Source: Candidatus Sericytochromatia bacterium S15B-MN24 CBMW_12 | GTDB lineage: Bacteria > Cyanobacteriota > Sericytochromatia > S15B-MN24 > UBA4093 | NCBI GenBank assembly: GCA_002083825.1 | Contig: DAZV01000019.1 | Span: 21,147-85,146, forward strand | Reading direction: 5' to 3' | Length of the DNA stretch: 64,000 nt | Shown: piece by piece, positions 30,713 through 38,296 of the stretch | How the letters are laid out: every line of letters starts with the position of its first letter | Numbering within the stretch: the stretch's first letter is position 1 | Program-made: the position numbers and the translations under genes | Notes under the pieces: model-generated | Database searches by the model: none | What the model saw: the letters and a program-made list of their open reading frames with translations, nothing else | What the model was told of the DNA's origin: nothing

Positions 30713-31957
30713 TTAGTCGGCGAGGGCTTTTTCCAGGTTGATCAGGCCGTTGGCGTACTTCGGATCGAAGCCCGGATCTCCCAGGTCGCTGGCGGTTTGC
30801 TCCAGGCGTTGGCGCACCTGCTGGGCCGTCCACTCCGGATGCTTGCTCCAGACGAGGGCGGCGGCTCCCGCGACGAAGGGGGCGGCCATGCTGGTGCCGT
30901 CGATCATGGCGTAGGTTTGGCCGGGGAAGGTACTGAGAATGCCTTCACCGGGAGCCACCACGCTCATGCCGAAGCCATAGCACGAGAAGTTCGAGAGCTT
31001 GTTGGTCTGGTTCACCGAGCCCACCGCCATGACGTTGCGGAAGGATCCCGGGAAGCCCATGTTGGCGATCCCGTCGTTGCCGGCGGCAGCCACGATGAGC
31101 ACATTGTGCTTGGCGAGGTCCTCCTCGAAGAAGGCCCGCTCGACGCTGTCGGTCATAACCCCGCCCAGGCTGAGGTTCACGACCTTGGCTCCTTGGTTGA
31201 CGGCGTAGGCGACGCCCTTCATGACCGTGTACATGCTGGCCCCGTCGCCGAGGACCTTGACTCCGAGGATCTTGGCGCCGGGAGCGACGCCCGCCACGCC
31301 GATGCCGTTGTTGGCGATCGCCCCGATGATGCCCGCCACGTGCGTCCCGTGTCCATCGCGGTCCATCGAACCGGGGTTCTTCTTGCCAATCTGGTACCAC
31401 TTCTTGGTGAACGTCATGTCCGGGCTGTCGATGACCGTTCCCTTGAGGTCAGGGTGCGAGTGGTCGACCCCCGTGTCCACCACGGCCACCATGGTCGTCG
31501 AGGTCCCCGGGGTCACGTTCCAGACCTTGGAGATGTTCTGCTGGATCAAGCTGAACTGGTGGGGATAGAACTCGTCGTTGGGCGCCGTACCACTATCAAG
31601 AGCGTAGCGCTTCAGGTTCCGCTGGGCCCCGAGCACGTTACGGGTGCCGCGGTACTCTGAGAGCAAGGCATTGACCTGACTGCCGCCTTCGAGGAGGACG
31701 TATTCCTTGTCATCGAAGCTGAAGCGGTCGATCTCGCGGCTGCCGACGCTGAGGGCGGTTCCCTTGGGGACGCGCAAAACCACCTCGCCAAGCGAGGCTT
31801 CGCTCTGCTTGTCGACCTTCTTGGCTGCGAATCGCTTGACCGAGGCCTTGCCTTGCCCGTCCAACTGGCCCACCTGAGTGGGGGACGTCCCGCAGGCGAC
31901 CGTCAGGCTTGCCGCCACCAGAACGGCTCCAAGCGTCATCATCGGTTTCCGGGACAT
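30713..31957 (-). CDS. Subtilisin-family (S8) serine protease, lipoprotein
   Basis: 414 aa. Lipobox TVAC (Cys22). Residues about 35-130 are a fervidolysin-like propeptide (VVLRVPKGTALSVGSREIDR). The catalytic domain has Asp161 (VAVVDTGVDHSHPDL), His203 (DGHGTHVAGIIGA), oxyanion Asn294 (AAGND) and Ser356 (DGTSMAAPFVAGAAAL), so it should be active. It is expected on the outer face of a membrane. AAGGAG precedes the ATG. Monocistronic with a strong terminator. Substrates unknown; protein scavenging or envelope maturation are both plausible. Confidence 0.94.
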   Translation of the reverse strand: MSRKPMMTLGAVLVAASLTVACGTSPTQVGQLDGQGKASVKRFAAKKVDKQSEASLGEVVLRVPKGTALSVGSREIDRFSFDDKEYVLLEGGSQVNALLSEYRGTRNVLGAQRNLKRYALDSGTAPNDEFYPHQFSLIQQNISKVWNVTPGTSTTMVAVVDTGVDHSHPDLKGTVIDSPDMTFTKKWYQIGKKNPGSMDRDGHGTHVAGIIGAIANNGIGVAGVAPGAKILGVKVLGDGASMYTVMKGVAYAVNQGAKVVNLSLGGVMTDSVERAFFEEDLAKHNVLIVAAAGNDGIANMGFPGSFRNVMAVGSVNQTNKLSNFSCYGFGMSVVAPGEGILSTFPGQTYAMIDGTSMAAPFVAGAAALVWSKHPEWTAQQVRQRLEQTASDLGDPGFDPKYANGLINLEKALAD

Positions 31958-32250
31958 TGGACGGACTCCTTTCGAGAATGCGAGACTCCTGTACCCCTGT
32001 TATCCGGCTGTCAGGACGTCTCTGACGTTAAGGCATGGCTAAATCTCCTCTAAGGGATGAGGGTCTGGTAGGATGGAGCCAGTGCCCCTCGACCGTGGAA
32101 TGGCCTTTCCGAAAGCCAGAAAAACCGGAAGCCTCCTGGCCGCGCAGCGGGTGCCTCCCAGCATGTCGGCTCGCCCGCGCCGATTCACCGCGAGGTTGCT
32201 GCGTGCTTCAAGGGTTTGGCCGAGGGATTGACCATGGACAGGGGCGTGCC

Positions 32251-32871
32251 GTGAACCGTGAACGTATCCGACAGATCCTGGCGACCGCGACCACCGATCC
32301 GGACCCCGCGGTGCAACTCGCCGGGGTGCGGGGGTTGCTGCGCCTTGGCGAGCCCCGCGGTCAGGAAGCCTGGCTGGAGTACGTGACCCGGACCGACGGC
32401 GATCTGGATGCCTTCGAGCGGGACGCGCGTCTTTTCGAAGCGCTCGCCGCCGTGGTCGACTTTCCCTTTCCCGAGGCCCAGGCGACACTCGCGGGCTTCC
32501 TGCGGGAACCCGACGCCCTGCCCGACGGCCTCTTGATGTCCATCGGCGCGGCGCTCGGCAAGATCCGCCATCCGCAGACCTTCGACCTCTTGATCGAACT
32601 CCTGGCGCATTCCAGCGGCTTCGTGGCGGGAGCGGCCGCGACGGCCCTGGGTGAACTGGGCGATCGCCTGGCGGTTCCCCACCTCATCGCCTTGGCCGAC
32701 GAACGGCATGGAGATTGGTTCTACCCGAGCACCCAGGCCATCTTGGCGCTCGGACGACTCGGCGGACATCAGGCCTGCATGTTCCTGACCCATGCGGTCC
32801 AGGGCTCCGAGATCCGCGAGTCCGCACTCGAAGCCCTCGCCATGCTGGCCCAGGCGAACCCCGAGTCCTAG
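32251..32871 (+). CDS. HEAT-repeat protein
   Basis: 206 aa from GTG 32251 (AGGGG upstream). Alpha-helical repeats: DPAVQLAGVRGLLRLGEP, LMSIGAALGKIRHPQTFDLLIELLA, VAGAAATALGELGDRLAVPHLIALA, PSTQAILALGRLGGHQACMFL, RESALEALAMLAQA. Such proteins mediate protein contacts or, in phycobilisome-type relatives, lyase activity; nothing here points to a substrate. The frame extends to an ATG at 32035 but that stretch is Pro/Trp/Cys-rich and unlike coding sequence. Its TAG stop coincides with the start of a 20-bp repeat unit. Confidence 0.8.
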   Translation: MNRERIRQILATATTDPDPAVQLAGVRGLLRLGEPRGQEAWLEYVTRTDGDLDAFERDARLFEALAAVVDFPFPEAQATLAGFLREPDALPDGLLMSIGAALGKIRHPQTFDLLIELLAHSSGFVAGAAATALGELGDRLAVPHLIALADERHGDWFYPSTQAILALGRLGGHQACMFLTHAVQGSEIRESALEALAMLAQANPES

Positions 32872-32907
32872 CGCCAGCGGCTGCTGATTGGGGCCGCGAG
32901 AGAACGC
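32869..32907 (+). repeat. 20-bp repeat family, one unit plus tail
   Basis: TAGCGCCAGCGGCTGCTGAT (32869-32888) then tail TGGGGCCGCGAGAGAACGC (32889-32907), followed by GAGCTTTGCT near 32915. The TAG is the stop codon of the HEAT gene. Confidence 0.85.
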
Positions 32908-32964
32908 CCTAATGAGCTTTGCTATAACGAAGATTTATCGCCCCGAATGGCCTTTTAACGAAAC

Positions 32965-32986
32965 TTATCCGCGCGACGCGGGATAA
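32965..32986 (+). promoter_or_regulatory. Inverted repeat upstream of the coiled-coil gene
   Basis: TTATCC ... GGATAA, 49 bp before the ATG at 33035, with GATAAT inside the right half (32982-32987) as a possible -10 box. Could be an operator over the promoter. Confidence 0.35.
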
Positions 32987-33034
32987 TAGAGATACAGGCA
33001 AGCGACGCTTCGCCTTGTCGACAGGAGAGATACG

Positions 33035-33799
33035 ATGGTTGATATTTCAGACGTCCAGGCCTTTTCCCGCCGCACCGGGATCGACACCCGAGGCTTCGTG
33101 TTTCTCAGCGACAAGCAGGGCGCCGACGAGCTCGCGAAAACCACCGTTCAGGCCTGGGGCAAGCTGGAAGCCTACGAAGGCGAAATCGACAAGGCCAAGG
33201 TCGAGATCTCCCAGGCCAAGAGCAACTTGGGCAGCGCCCAGGGAGCCCTGGGCGCCGCACGCAACCGTCTGGGATCCGCGCAGGCGCAACTGGCCGCCCT
33301 CGATCCCGCTAGCGACCCCGACGGAAAGCAGGCCAAGACCCTTAACTCCGCGGTCTCCAGCGCGCGCTCGGTCGTGACCCGGGCAGAAGGCCAGGTTTCC
33401 TCCGCTCGGATCCGGCTTTCCACCGCGGAATCCGCCCTGAGCCAGCTCGAAACCGGAAAGCTGGGCTTTCAGCGGCAGCTCATGGACCGGCTGGGGCTCG
33501 ACTCGAACCGCCTCACCCAGGAGGTCAACATCCGCGGCACGCAGGATTGGGCGAACTTCCGCCCGACCAACGCGCTCGAAGAGTGGGCCAAGATCGCCAA
33601 TACCGGCATGAGCCGACGGAACGAGCAGGGTGAAGACGTCCTGAACGAGAAGGTGACCGGTACGGACGCGCTCGCGAGCTTCATGCGCTACGGCCAGTGG
33701 AACTTCAACCAGATGATCAAGGACTTCAGCGACAAGCTCCTCCGGGCCATCAGTCGGGCCGGATCTGGCAAGGGCTTCTCGTTCACCGAAAATTCCTGA
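33035..33799 (+). CDS. Hypothetical coiled-coil protein
   Basis: 254 aa, not recognised. Residues about 35-150 form a long predicted antiparallel coiled coil, Ala/Ser/Gln/Lys-rich (GEIDKAKVEISQAKSNLG; GAARNRLGSAQAQLAAL; SARIRLSTAESALSQLETG), with a short Asp/Pro hairpin near 88-96. The last 90 residues are less repetitive with aromatic positions (DWANFRPTNALEEWAKI; GQWNFNQMIKDFSDKLL). No signal peptide or membrane helix. AGGAGAG precedes the ATG. Monocistronic, flanked on both sides by copies of the 20-bp repeat. Confidence 0.75.
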   Translation: MVDISDVQAFSRRTGIDTRGFVFLSDKQGADELAKTTVQAWGKLEAYEGEIDKAKVEISQAKSNLGSAQGALGAARNRLGSAQAQLAALDPASDPDGKQAKTLNSAVSSARSVVTRAEGQVSSARIRLSTAESALSQLETGKLGFQRQLMDRLGLDSNRLTQEVNIRGTQDWANFRPTNALEEWAKIANTGMSRRNEQGEDVLNEKVTGTDALASFMRYGQWNFNQMIKDFSDKLLRAISRAGSGKGFSFTENS

Positions 33800-33819
33800 A
33801 GCCGCGCCGACTCGGAAAT

Positions 33820-33918
33820 TAGCGCCAGCGGCTGTTGATTAGCGCCGGCGGCTGTTGATTAGCGCCGGCGGCTGTTGATTAGCGCCGGCGGCTGTTGATT
33901 AGGACCGCGAGAGAACGC
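33820..33918 (+). repeat. 20-bp tandem repeat, four units plus 19-bp tail
   Basis: Four consecutive 20-bp units at 33820, 33840, 33860 and 33880; the first is TAGCGCCAGCGGCTGTTGAT and the other three are identical TAGCGCCGGCGGCTGTTGAT. Tail TAGGACCGCGAGAGAACGC at 33900-33918, then GAGCTTTGCT. Same family as 19771 (two units) and 32869 (one unit). Confidence 0.95.
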
Positions 33919-33947
33919 TGTCGAGCTTTGCTCAAGCGAACGCAAGG

Positions 33948-33984
33948 TCCGGCCCGCAACCCTTCATAAGGGTTGCGGGCCGGA
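33948..33984. terminator. Hairpin between convergent genes
   Basis: 17-bp stem from TCCGGCCCGCAACCCTT to its complement with a CAT loop. T-rich flanks are weak on both sides, so a bidirectional terminator is likely but not certain. Confidence 0.7.
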
Positions 33985-34007
33985 TCGTTTCTACCCCGCG
34001 CGGCGAT

Positions 34008-35762
34008 TCAGGCGAATCTGGCCGACGAGGGGGGAATGACGGGGGTGTGCGTGGAGGCCTGGCTAGCAGCTTGCTTGGCGAGGAACTGCGCGAACGCGTC
34101 GGCGGGTAGCGGCCGGCTGAAGTAGTAGCCCTGGATCTCGTCGCAGTTCTCGTTGCGCAGGAAATTGAGTTGCTCCTCGGTCTCGACCCCTTCGGCGACG
34201 ACCCGCAGGCAAAGGCTGTGGGCGAGCGCGATGATGGCCTTGACGATGGCGGCGTCGTCCTGATCGTTGGCCAGGTCCCGGATGAAGGAGCGATCGATCT
34301 TGAGCGTGGAGAGCGGAAAGCGCTTCAGGTAGCTCAAGGAGGAGTAGCCGGTTCCGAAGTCGTCGATGGATAGCTGAATGCCCATGGCGTTGAGACGGCC
34401 AAGCGTGGCGGTGGTTGCTTCGACGTCCTCCATGAGGCTGCTCTCGGTGAGCTCGAGGTCGAGATGTTGAGGCAGAAGACCGGTTTCCCGGAAGACCCTG
34501 TCGACCATGGAGGCCAGATCGCGCTGCTTGAAGGAGCGCCCGGAAAGGTTCACCGAGATCCGGATCGCGGGCCAACCTGCCGTTTGCCAGGCCTTGCTCT
34601 GTTGGCAGGCGGTCCTCAGCACCCATTCGGTGATTGGAATGATGAGGCCGGTCTCCTCGGCCAGGGGGATGAAGGTGGCGGGAGGGACCATGCCCCAGTC
34701 GGGATGGTTCCAGCGCGCCAAGGCTTCGGCCCCCACGATCCGGCCCGTGACGAGGTCCATCTGCGGCTGGTAGTGCAGGGAAAGTTCGCCGCGATCCATG
34801 GCCCGGCGCAGGCTGTTCTCGAGGGCGAGTCGCTCGGGGGCCGCGGCGTTCATTTCCGAGACGTAGAACTCGTAGCCGTTGCCACGTTCCTTGGCCCGAT
34901 AGAGCGCGGCGTCCGCGTTCTTGAGGAGGTGCACGGAATTCGAGCCGTCCACCGGAAACATGCTGATGCCGATGCTGGTGCTGATGAACAGCTCCTGGTC
35001 GCGCACCCGGATGGGCTTGGCGAGCGCCGCAAGGATGGTGTCGGCGATGTTGGCGACCTCGGTGGCGCTCGAGACGTCGCCCAGGATGATGGTGAATTCG
35101 TCGCCGCCAAGGCGGGCCACAGTGTCCTGGGCCGTCATGCAGCCCGCGAGGCGCTCGGCGATGGACATGAGGAGCAGGTCCCCGATGTCGTGCCCCAAGG
35201 TGTCGTTGATCAGCTTGAAGCGGTCGAGGTCGAGGAACATCACGGCGAGCTGCCGCTCATGGGCGGAGGCATGGACGACGGCCTGGTTGAGGCGGTCCAT
35301 GAAAAGCTGCTTGTTGGGGAGATCGGTGAGCGGATCGGAATGTGCCATCCGCTTGATGGTCTCCTCGGCACGCCGGGACTGGGTGATGACCTCGGAGAAC
35401 ATGATGATGCCCCCGATCTCCCCTTGGCTGTCCCGCCAAGGGACGATCTCCCCGCGAATCCAGTCGATTCGACCGTCGGAGCGTGCGAAGGGCTCTTCCT
35501 CGTTGCGCTCGGAAGCCCCCATCATGCAGCGCTGATGCATCGCCTTCCAGTGATCGGGAATGTCAGGGAAGACCTCGTAATGCGAGCGCCCGATCAGGGA
35601 CTGGTCGCCCAGCCGAAAGTCCGTATGCCAGCGAGGGGTCGCCATGACGTAGCGCATGTCGAGGTCGAACATCGCAATGGCCGCGGGGGCATGCGACATC
35701 AACAGGCGGATCAACTCCGCGAGGCGTTCGGCTCCATCCAAGGGCATCGGCACGTCCATCAT
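34008..35762 (-). CDS. PAS-GGDEF-EAL protein (c-di-GMP turnover)
   Basis: 584 aa, cytoplasmic. PAS/PAC domain about 15-135 (AIAMFDLDMRYVMATPRW ... GRSHYEVFPDIPDHW ... DGRIDWIRGEIVPW). GGDEF domain about 140-305 with intact LGGDEF. EAL domain about 315-560 with intact GAEALARWNHP and DDFGTGYSSLSYL. Both activities are possible. Its PAS domain is closely related to the first PAS of the kinase at 60274. Same strand as the other GGDEF-EAL gene 3.5 kb away, not adjacent. ATG 35762 or 35759; ribosome site weak. Confidence 0.94.
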   Translation of the reverse strand: MMDVPMPLDGAERLAELIRLLMSHAPAAIAMFDLDMRYVMATPRWHTDFRLGDQSLIGRSHYEVFPDIPDHWKAMHQRCMMGASERNEEEPFARSDGRIDWIRGEIVPWRDSQGEIGGIIMFSEVITQSRRAEETIKRMAHSDPLTDLPNKQLFMDRLNQAVVHASAHERQLAVMFLDLDRFKLINDTLGHDIGDLLLMSIAERLAGCMTAQDTVARLGGDEFTIILGDVSSATEVANIADTILAALAKPIRVRDQELFISTSIGISMFPVDGSNSVHLLKNADAALYRAKERGNGYEFYVSEMNAAAPERLALENSLRRAMDRGELSLHYQPQMDLVTGRIVGAEALARWNHPDWGMVPPATFIPLAEETGLIIPITEWVLRTACQQSKAWQTAGWPAIRISVNLSGRSFKQRDLASMVDRVFRETGLLPQHLDLELTESSLMEDVEATTATLGRLNAMGIQLSIDDFGTGYSSLSYLKRFPLSTLKIDRSFIRDLANDQDDAAIVKAIIALAHSLCLRVVAEGVETEEQLNFLRNENCDEIQGYYFSRPLPADAFAQFLAKQAASQASTHTPVIPPSSARFA

Positions 35763-36075
35763 TGCATCACGGCTCTACGGTTCCACTGTCATTCTGCGAT
35801 TCCCGTTCCCTCCAGGCGAGGGCCACCCGTCAAGGCAATCTCGGCAAGACGTCGGGTAAGCATCCAAGGGTTAAATTACCCGGAACCCCTACCGCCGAAA
35901 CTCCAGCCGGTAGCTGTAATATCGGCGCAATCCCACGTTCACTCGCCCTTAGCGTCCCCTCTACCCTACCATACCATGGCAGCCGAAGGCTTGATCGTTT
36001 GGCGAGGAAGTCATTGTTTCTTAAGATGGACTTCATCTTGAAATGCTAGCATGAGGGCGGTCGAAGGAGAGGTCC
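35763..36075 (+). other. Intergenic region between divergent genes
   Basis: 313 bp separating the PAS-GGDEF-EAL gene from the secreted repeat protein. The only structure I see is the inverted repeat AAGATG/CATCTT at 36023-36039, embedded in TTTC...GAAA, about 37 bp before the ATG at 36076. It could be an operator or a small hairpin. No confident promoter. Confidence 0.4.
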
Positions 36076-36852
36076 ATGCGCTGTTTCTCCCGCGTGACTT
36101 GCACCACCTTGCTATCGCTCGCCCTGCTCAGCCCCGCCTGGGCGGATGCGGCCATGGTGTCACTGAAACCAGCTGAACAAGCGATCGCCCGAAAAAACTA
36201 CCCCGTCGCCATCGAAGAACTGGCCTCCCTGGCCCGCAATCGCGACGTCCTCAAAAGCGAAAACGGACCGCGCGTCCTCCTGCTCCTCGGCCAGGCAGCC
36301 GAAGGCCACGTCGAAACCATCAACGCCCGCTGGCGCCAGCGCCCCCGATTCGACCCCAAGAACCCCCAGTGGCTCGAGTACCTCCGACCCCGGCAACGCT
36401 GGGCCGCCAAGCATCTAGGCACCTTCGCCTACTACGAACCGGGTGCCCGCTATCGCTACCATGGCGATGCCTACCGCATCTTCCTCGAACAGTACCCCCG
36501 CCACCCCCAAGCCCATGAAGCCGCCTGGAGACTGATCGCCAGCGACGAAATCGCCCCCAACGAGTGGGACCCCGATTCGGGACTCGCCCTGGAAGACGCC
36601 CGCCGCTACGAGAGCTTCCTAACCCAGTTCCCCCGCTCCAGCCACGTCCTGGCAGCCAAGCTCGCCATCGGCTGGGATTACCTCTATGCCTCCGGCATCA
36701 TGTGGGGACGACCCAACCATGACGGTCACTACCGCAAAGGTATCGCCACCCTGAAGTCCATCGTCGCGAAGGCCCCCCGCTCGAAGGAGGCAGCCCAGGC
36801 CAGGATCCTCCTCAAGCGCCATGCCACCCCCCCCGCGAGATCCCCGAAATGA
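36076..36852 (+). CDS. Secreted hypothetical protein with TPR-like helices
   Basis: 258 aa. Sec signal peptide (about 1-25, ending SPAWADA). The rest is helical with tetratricopeptide-like spacing: AEQAIARKNYPVAIEELASL, HGDAYRIFLEQYPRHPQAHEAAWRL, ESFLTQFPRSSHVLAAKLAIGWDYL, GIATLKSIVAKAPRSKEAAQARILL. This resembles YbgF/BamD-like periplasmic TPR proteins. GAAGGAGAGG precedes the ATG. Its stop overlaps the ATG of the SIR2-like gene (ATGA), so both are translated together, which is odd for a periplasmic and a cytoplasmic product. Confidence 0.8.
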   Translation: MRCFSRVTCTTLLSLALLSPAWADAAMVSLKPAEQAIARKNYPVAIEELASLARNRDVLKSENGPRVLLLLGQAAEGHVETINARWRQRPRFDPKNPQWLEYLRPRQRWAAKHLGTFAYYEPGARYRYHGDAYRIFLEQYPRHPQAHEAAWRLIASDEIAPNEWDPDSGLALEDARRYESFLTQFPRSSHVLAAKLAIGWDYLYASGIMWGRPNHDGHYRKGIATLKSIVAKAPRSKEAAQARILLKRHATPPARSPK

Positions 36853-37799
36853 AGCGCCACAAGACCCTCTACTTCTTCGGAGCCGGGGCCAGCGCCGCCG
36901 AAGAGCCCTCCGCCCCCACCAGCGCCGATCTCCTGCGCGGCGGGCTCTCGCGGCATGTCGATCTGTATCCCACCCTGCGGCACTTCCTCCTGGGCTGGGG
37001 CTTCACCGATGGCCAGCTCCCGACCGTCGAAGAACTGCTCTCCATCCTCGATTCCTGCCTCTCGAAAGGTGAGCCCATCGCTCAGGCCTGGAGCCTCTCG
37101 GAACTCGCCAGGTGCCGCGAGGAACTGGTCGCCTGCATCTACGATTTCATCGGCGACACCCTCGACGTCCGCACCAACGGCTCCAAGGAATACAGCCTCT
37201 ACCGAACCCTGCTCTCCCGAGTCGATCCCGAATCGACGAGCCTCATCTCCCTCAACTACGACCTGCTGCTGGATCATTCCCTCCTGCAACTGGGCTTCCA
37301 GCCGGACTACGCCCTCGACTTCCTCGATGGCCCCATCTCGCCGCCGCCCGGCCGATCGCTCAAGCTCTTCAAGCTCCACGGATCGCTGAACTGGGGCTAT
37401 TGCCCCTCGTGCTTCTCGACCATCCTTACGGGAGAACGCCGGCTTCGCCCCGACGAGCCCTGCCCGACCTGTGAGGGGCGCATGCGCGTGCTCATCATTC
37501 CCCCGACCCCGCTCAAGATTCCTCCTTCCCCCTTCCTCTCCGCGCTCTGGAAAAAGGCCGAGTGGGAACTCGCGCAGACCCGGGAGATCGTCTTCATCGG
37601 CTACTCGCTCAGCGAGTCCGATGCCAACATCCGCTACCTGCTCTTTCGCGGCTTTTTCGCCTGCGCCCCCAAGGTCACGGTGGTGCTCATGCAGCCCCCC
37701 TCCGAGGCCGATTCCCCCGTCATGGGTCGCTACGAGCGGTTGTTCCCGCGCGGAGTCGAGTTCTTCTGCGGAGGGTTCGAGAACTACCTGCAGCGCTGA
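36849..37799 (+). CDS. SIR2-like NAD-binding protein with zinc ribbon
   Basis: 316 aa. SIR2_2-type fold: YFFGAGAS at 8-15 (NAD phosphate loop), SLISLNYDLLLDHS with Asn136 and Asp138, LFKLHGSLNWGYC with His177 in the catalytic-His position, zinc Cys185/188/205/208 (CPSC, CPTC), and FIGYSLSESDANIRYLLF at 249-266. Such proteins deacylate proteins or hydrolyse NAD+; stand-alone SIR2 proteins are frequent in anti-phage systems. No partner typical of Thoeris, DSR or SIR2-HerA is present. ATGA coupling to the upstream secreted TPR protein is the only functional link. Function open. Confidence 0.85.
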   Translation: MKRHKTLYFFGAGASAAEEPSAPTSADLLRGGLSRHVDLYPTLRHFLLGWGFTDGQLPTVEELLSILDSCLSKGEPIAQAWSLSELARCREELVACIYDFIGDTLDVRTNGSKEYSLYRTLLSRVDPESTSLISLNYDLLLDHSLLQLGFQPDYALDFLDGPISPPPGRSLKLFKLHGSLNWGYCPSCFSTILTGERRLRPDEPCPTCEGRMRVLIIPPTPLKIPPSPFLSALWKKAEWELAQTREIVFIGYSLSESDANIRYLLFRGFFACAPKVTVVLMQPPSEADSPVMGRYERLFPRGVEFFCGGFENYLQR

Positions 37800-37818
37800 G
37801 CGAGGTTTCGACCGAGTT

Positions 37819-38199
37819 TCAGGCCAGCCCCCGGGTGGCCATGATCCCCAGGCCGACGGAAGCGATGCCCAAGAGAACGCTCGCGAGCACGTAGCTGACG
37901 GCGAGCGCAGGCTTGCCGCCTTGGATCAAGGAAACGGTCTCGTACCCGAACGTCGAGAACGTCGTAAAGGCGCCGAGAAATCCGATCACTCCCAGCAGTT
38001 TCAGCTCGCGGGAGAAGAAGGCCGTGGCTCCCGGACCGCCGCCCATGGCCATGCCGATTAGCAGGCATCCGATGATGTTGATGACCAGGGTGGCCCAGGG
38101 AAAGCCCGTGCCGAGCCAGCGAACCATGACCAGCCCCAAGGTATAGCGGCTGATCGCCCCCAGTCCCCCGCCGATCCCCACGAGCAGGATGTCCTTCAT
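37819..38199 (-). CDS. crcB: Fluoride exporter CrcB/Fluc
   Basis: 126 aa with four membrane helices. Family signatures: GGGLGAISRYTLGL, FPWATLVINIIGCLLIGM with the conserved Asn, and GFLGAFTTFSTFGYETVSL carrying the central Thr/Phe fluoride-path residues. Works as a dual-topology dimer that lets F- leave the cell. ATG 38199 has GAGG 8 nt upstream; a GTG two codons earlier is less likely. No fluoride riboswitch was found in the 90-bp leader. Confidence 0.95.
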   Translation of the reverse strand: MKDILLVGIGGGLGAISRYTLGLVMVRWLGTGFPWATLVINIIGCLLIGMAMGGGPGATAFFSRELKLLGVIGFLGAFTTFSTFGYETVSLIQGGKPALAVSYVLASVLLGIASVGLGIMATRGLA

Positions 38200-38229
38200 G
38201 CGCACCTCGCCTTTCTATCGCCTTTTAGC

Positions 38230-38258
38230 GGTATAACCGCTTGATCGGGCTCTGTCAA
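38230..38258 (-). promoter_or_regulatory. Sigma70 promoter of crcB
   Basis: On the minus strand TTGACA (38258-38253) and TATACC (38235-38230) with a 17-bp spacer, about 30 bp from the crcB start. Confidence 0.7.
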
Positions 38259-38296
38259 ACCCACGCGCCGGCGTGGTAGCATGAGCCCGATTCACC

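Noticed and set aside
32035..32250. N-terminal extension of the HEAT protein
   Set aside because: The stretch is rich in Trp, Pro, Cys and Arg, unlike the helical repeats, and GTG 32251 has a ribosome site.
33820..33918. CRISPR-like array
   Set aside because: The units are 20 bp, directly adjacent with no spacers, so this is a tandem repeat.
38206..38296. Fluoride riboswitch upstream of crcB
   Set aside because: The leader shows a promoter but not the conserved pseudoknot core expected of the crcB motif.
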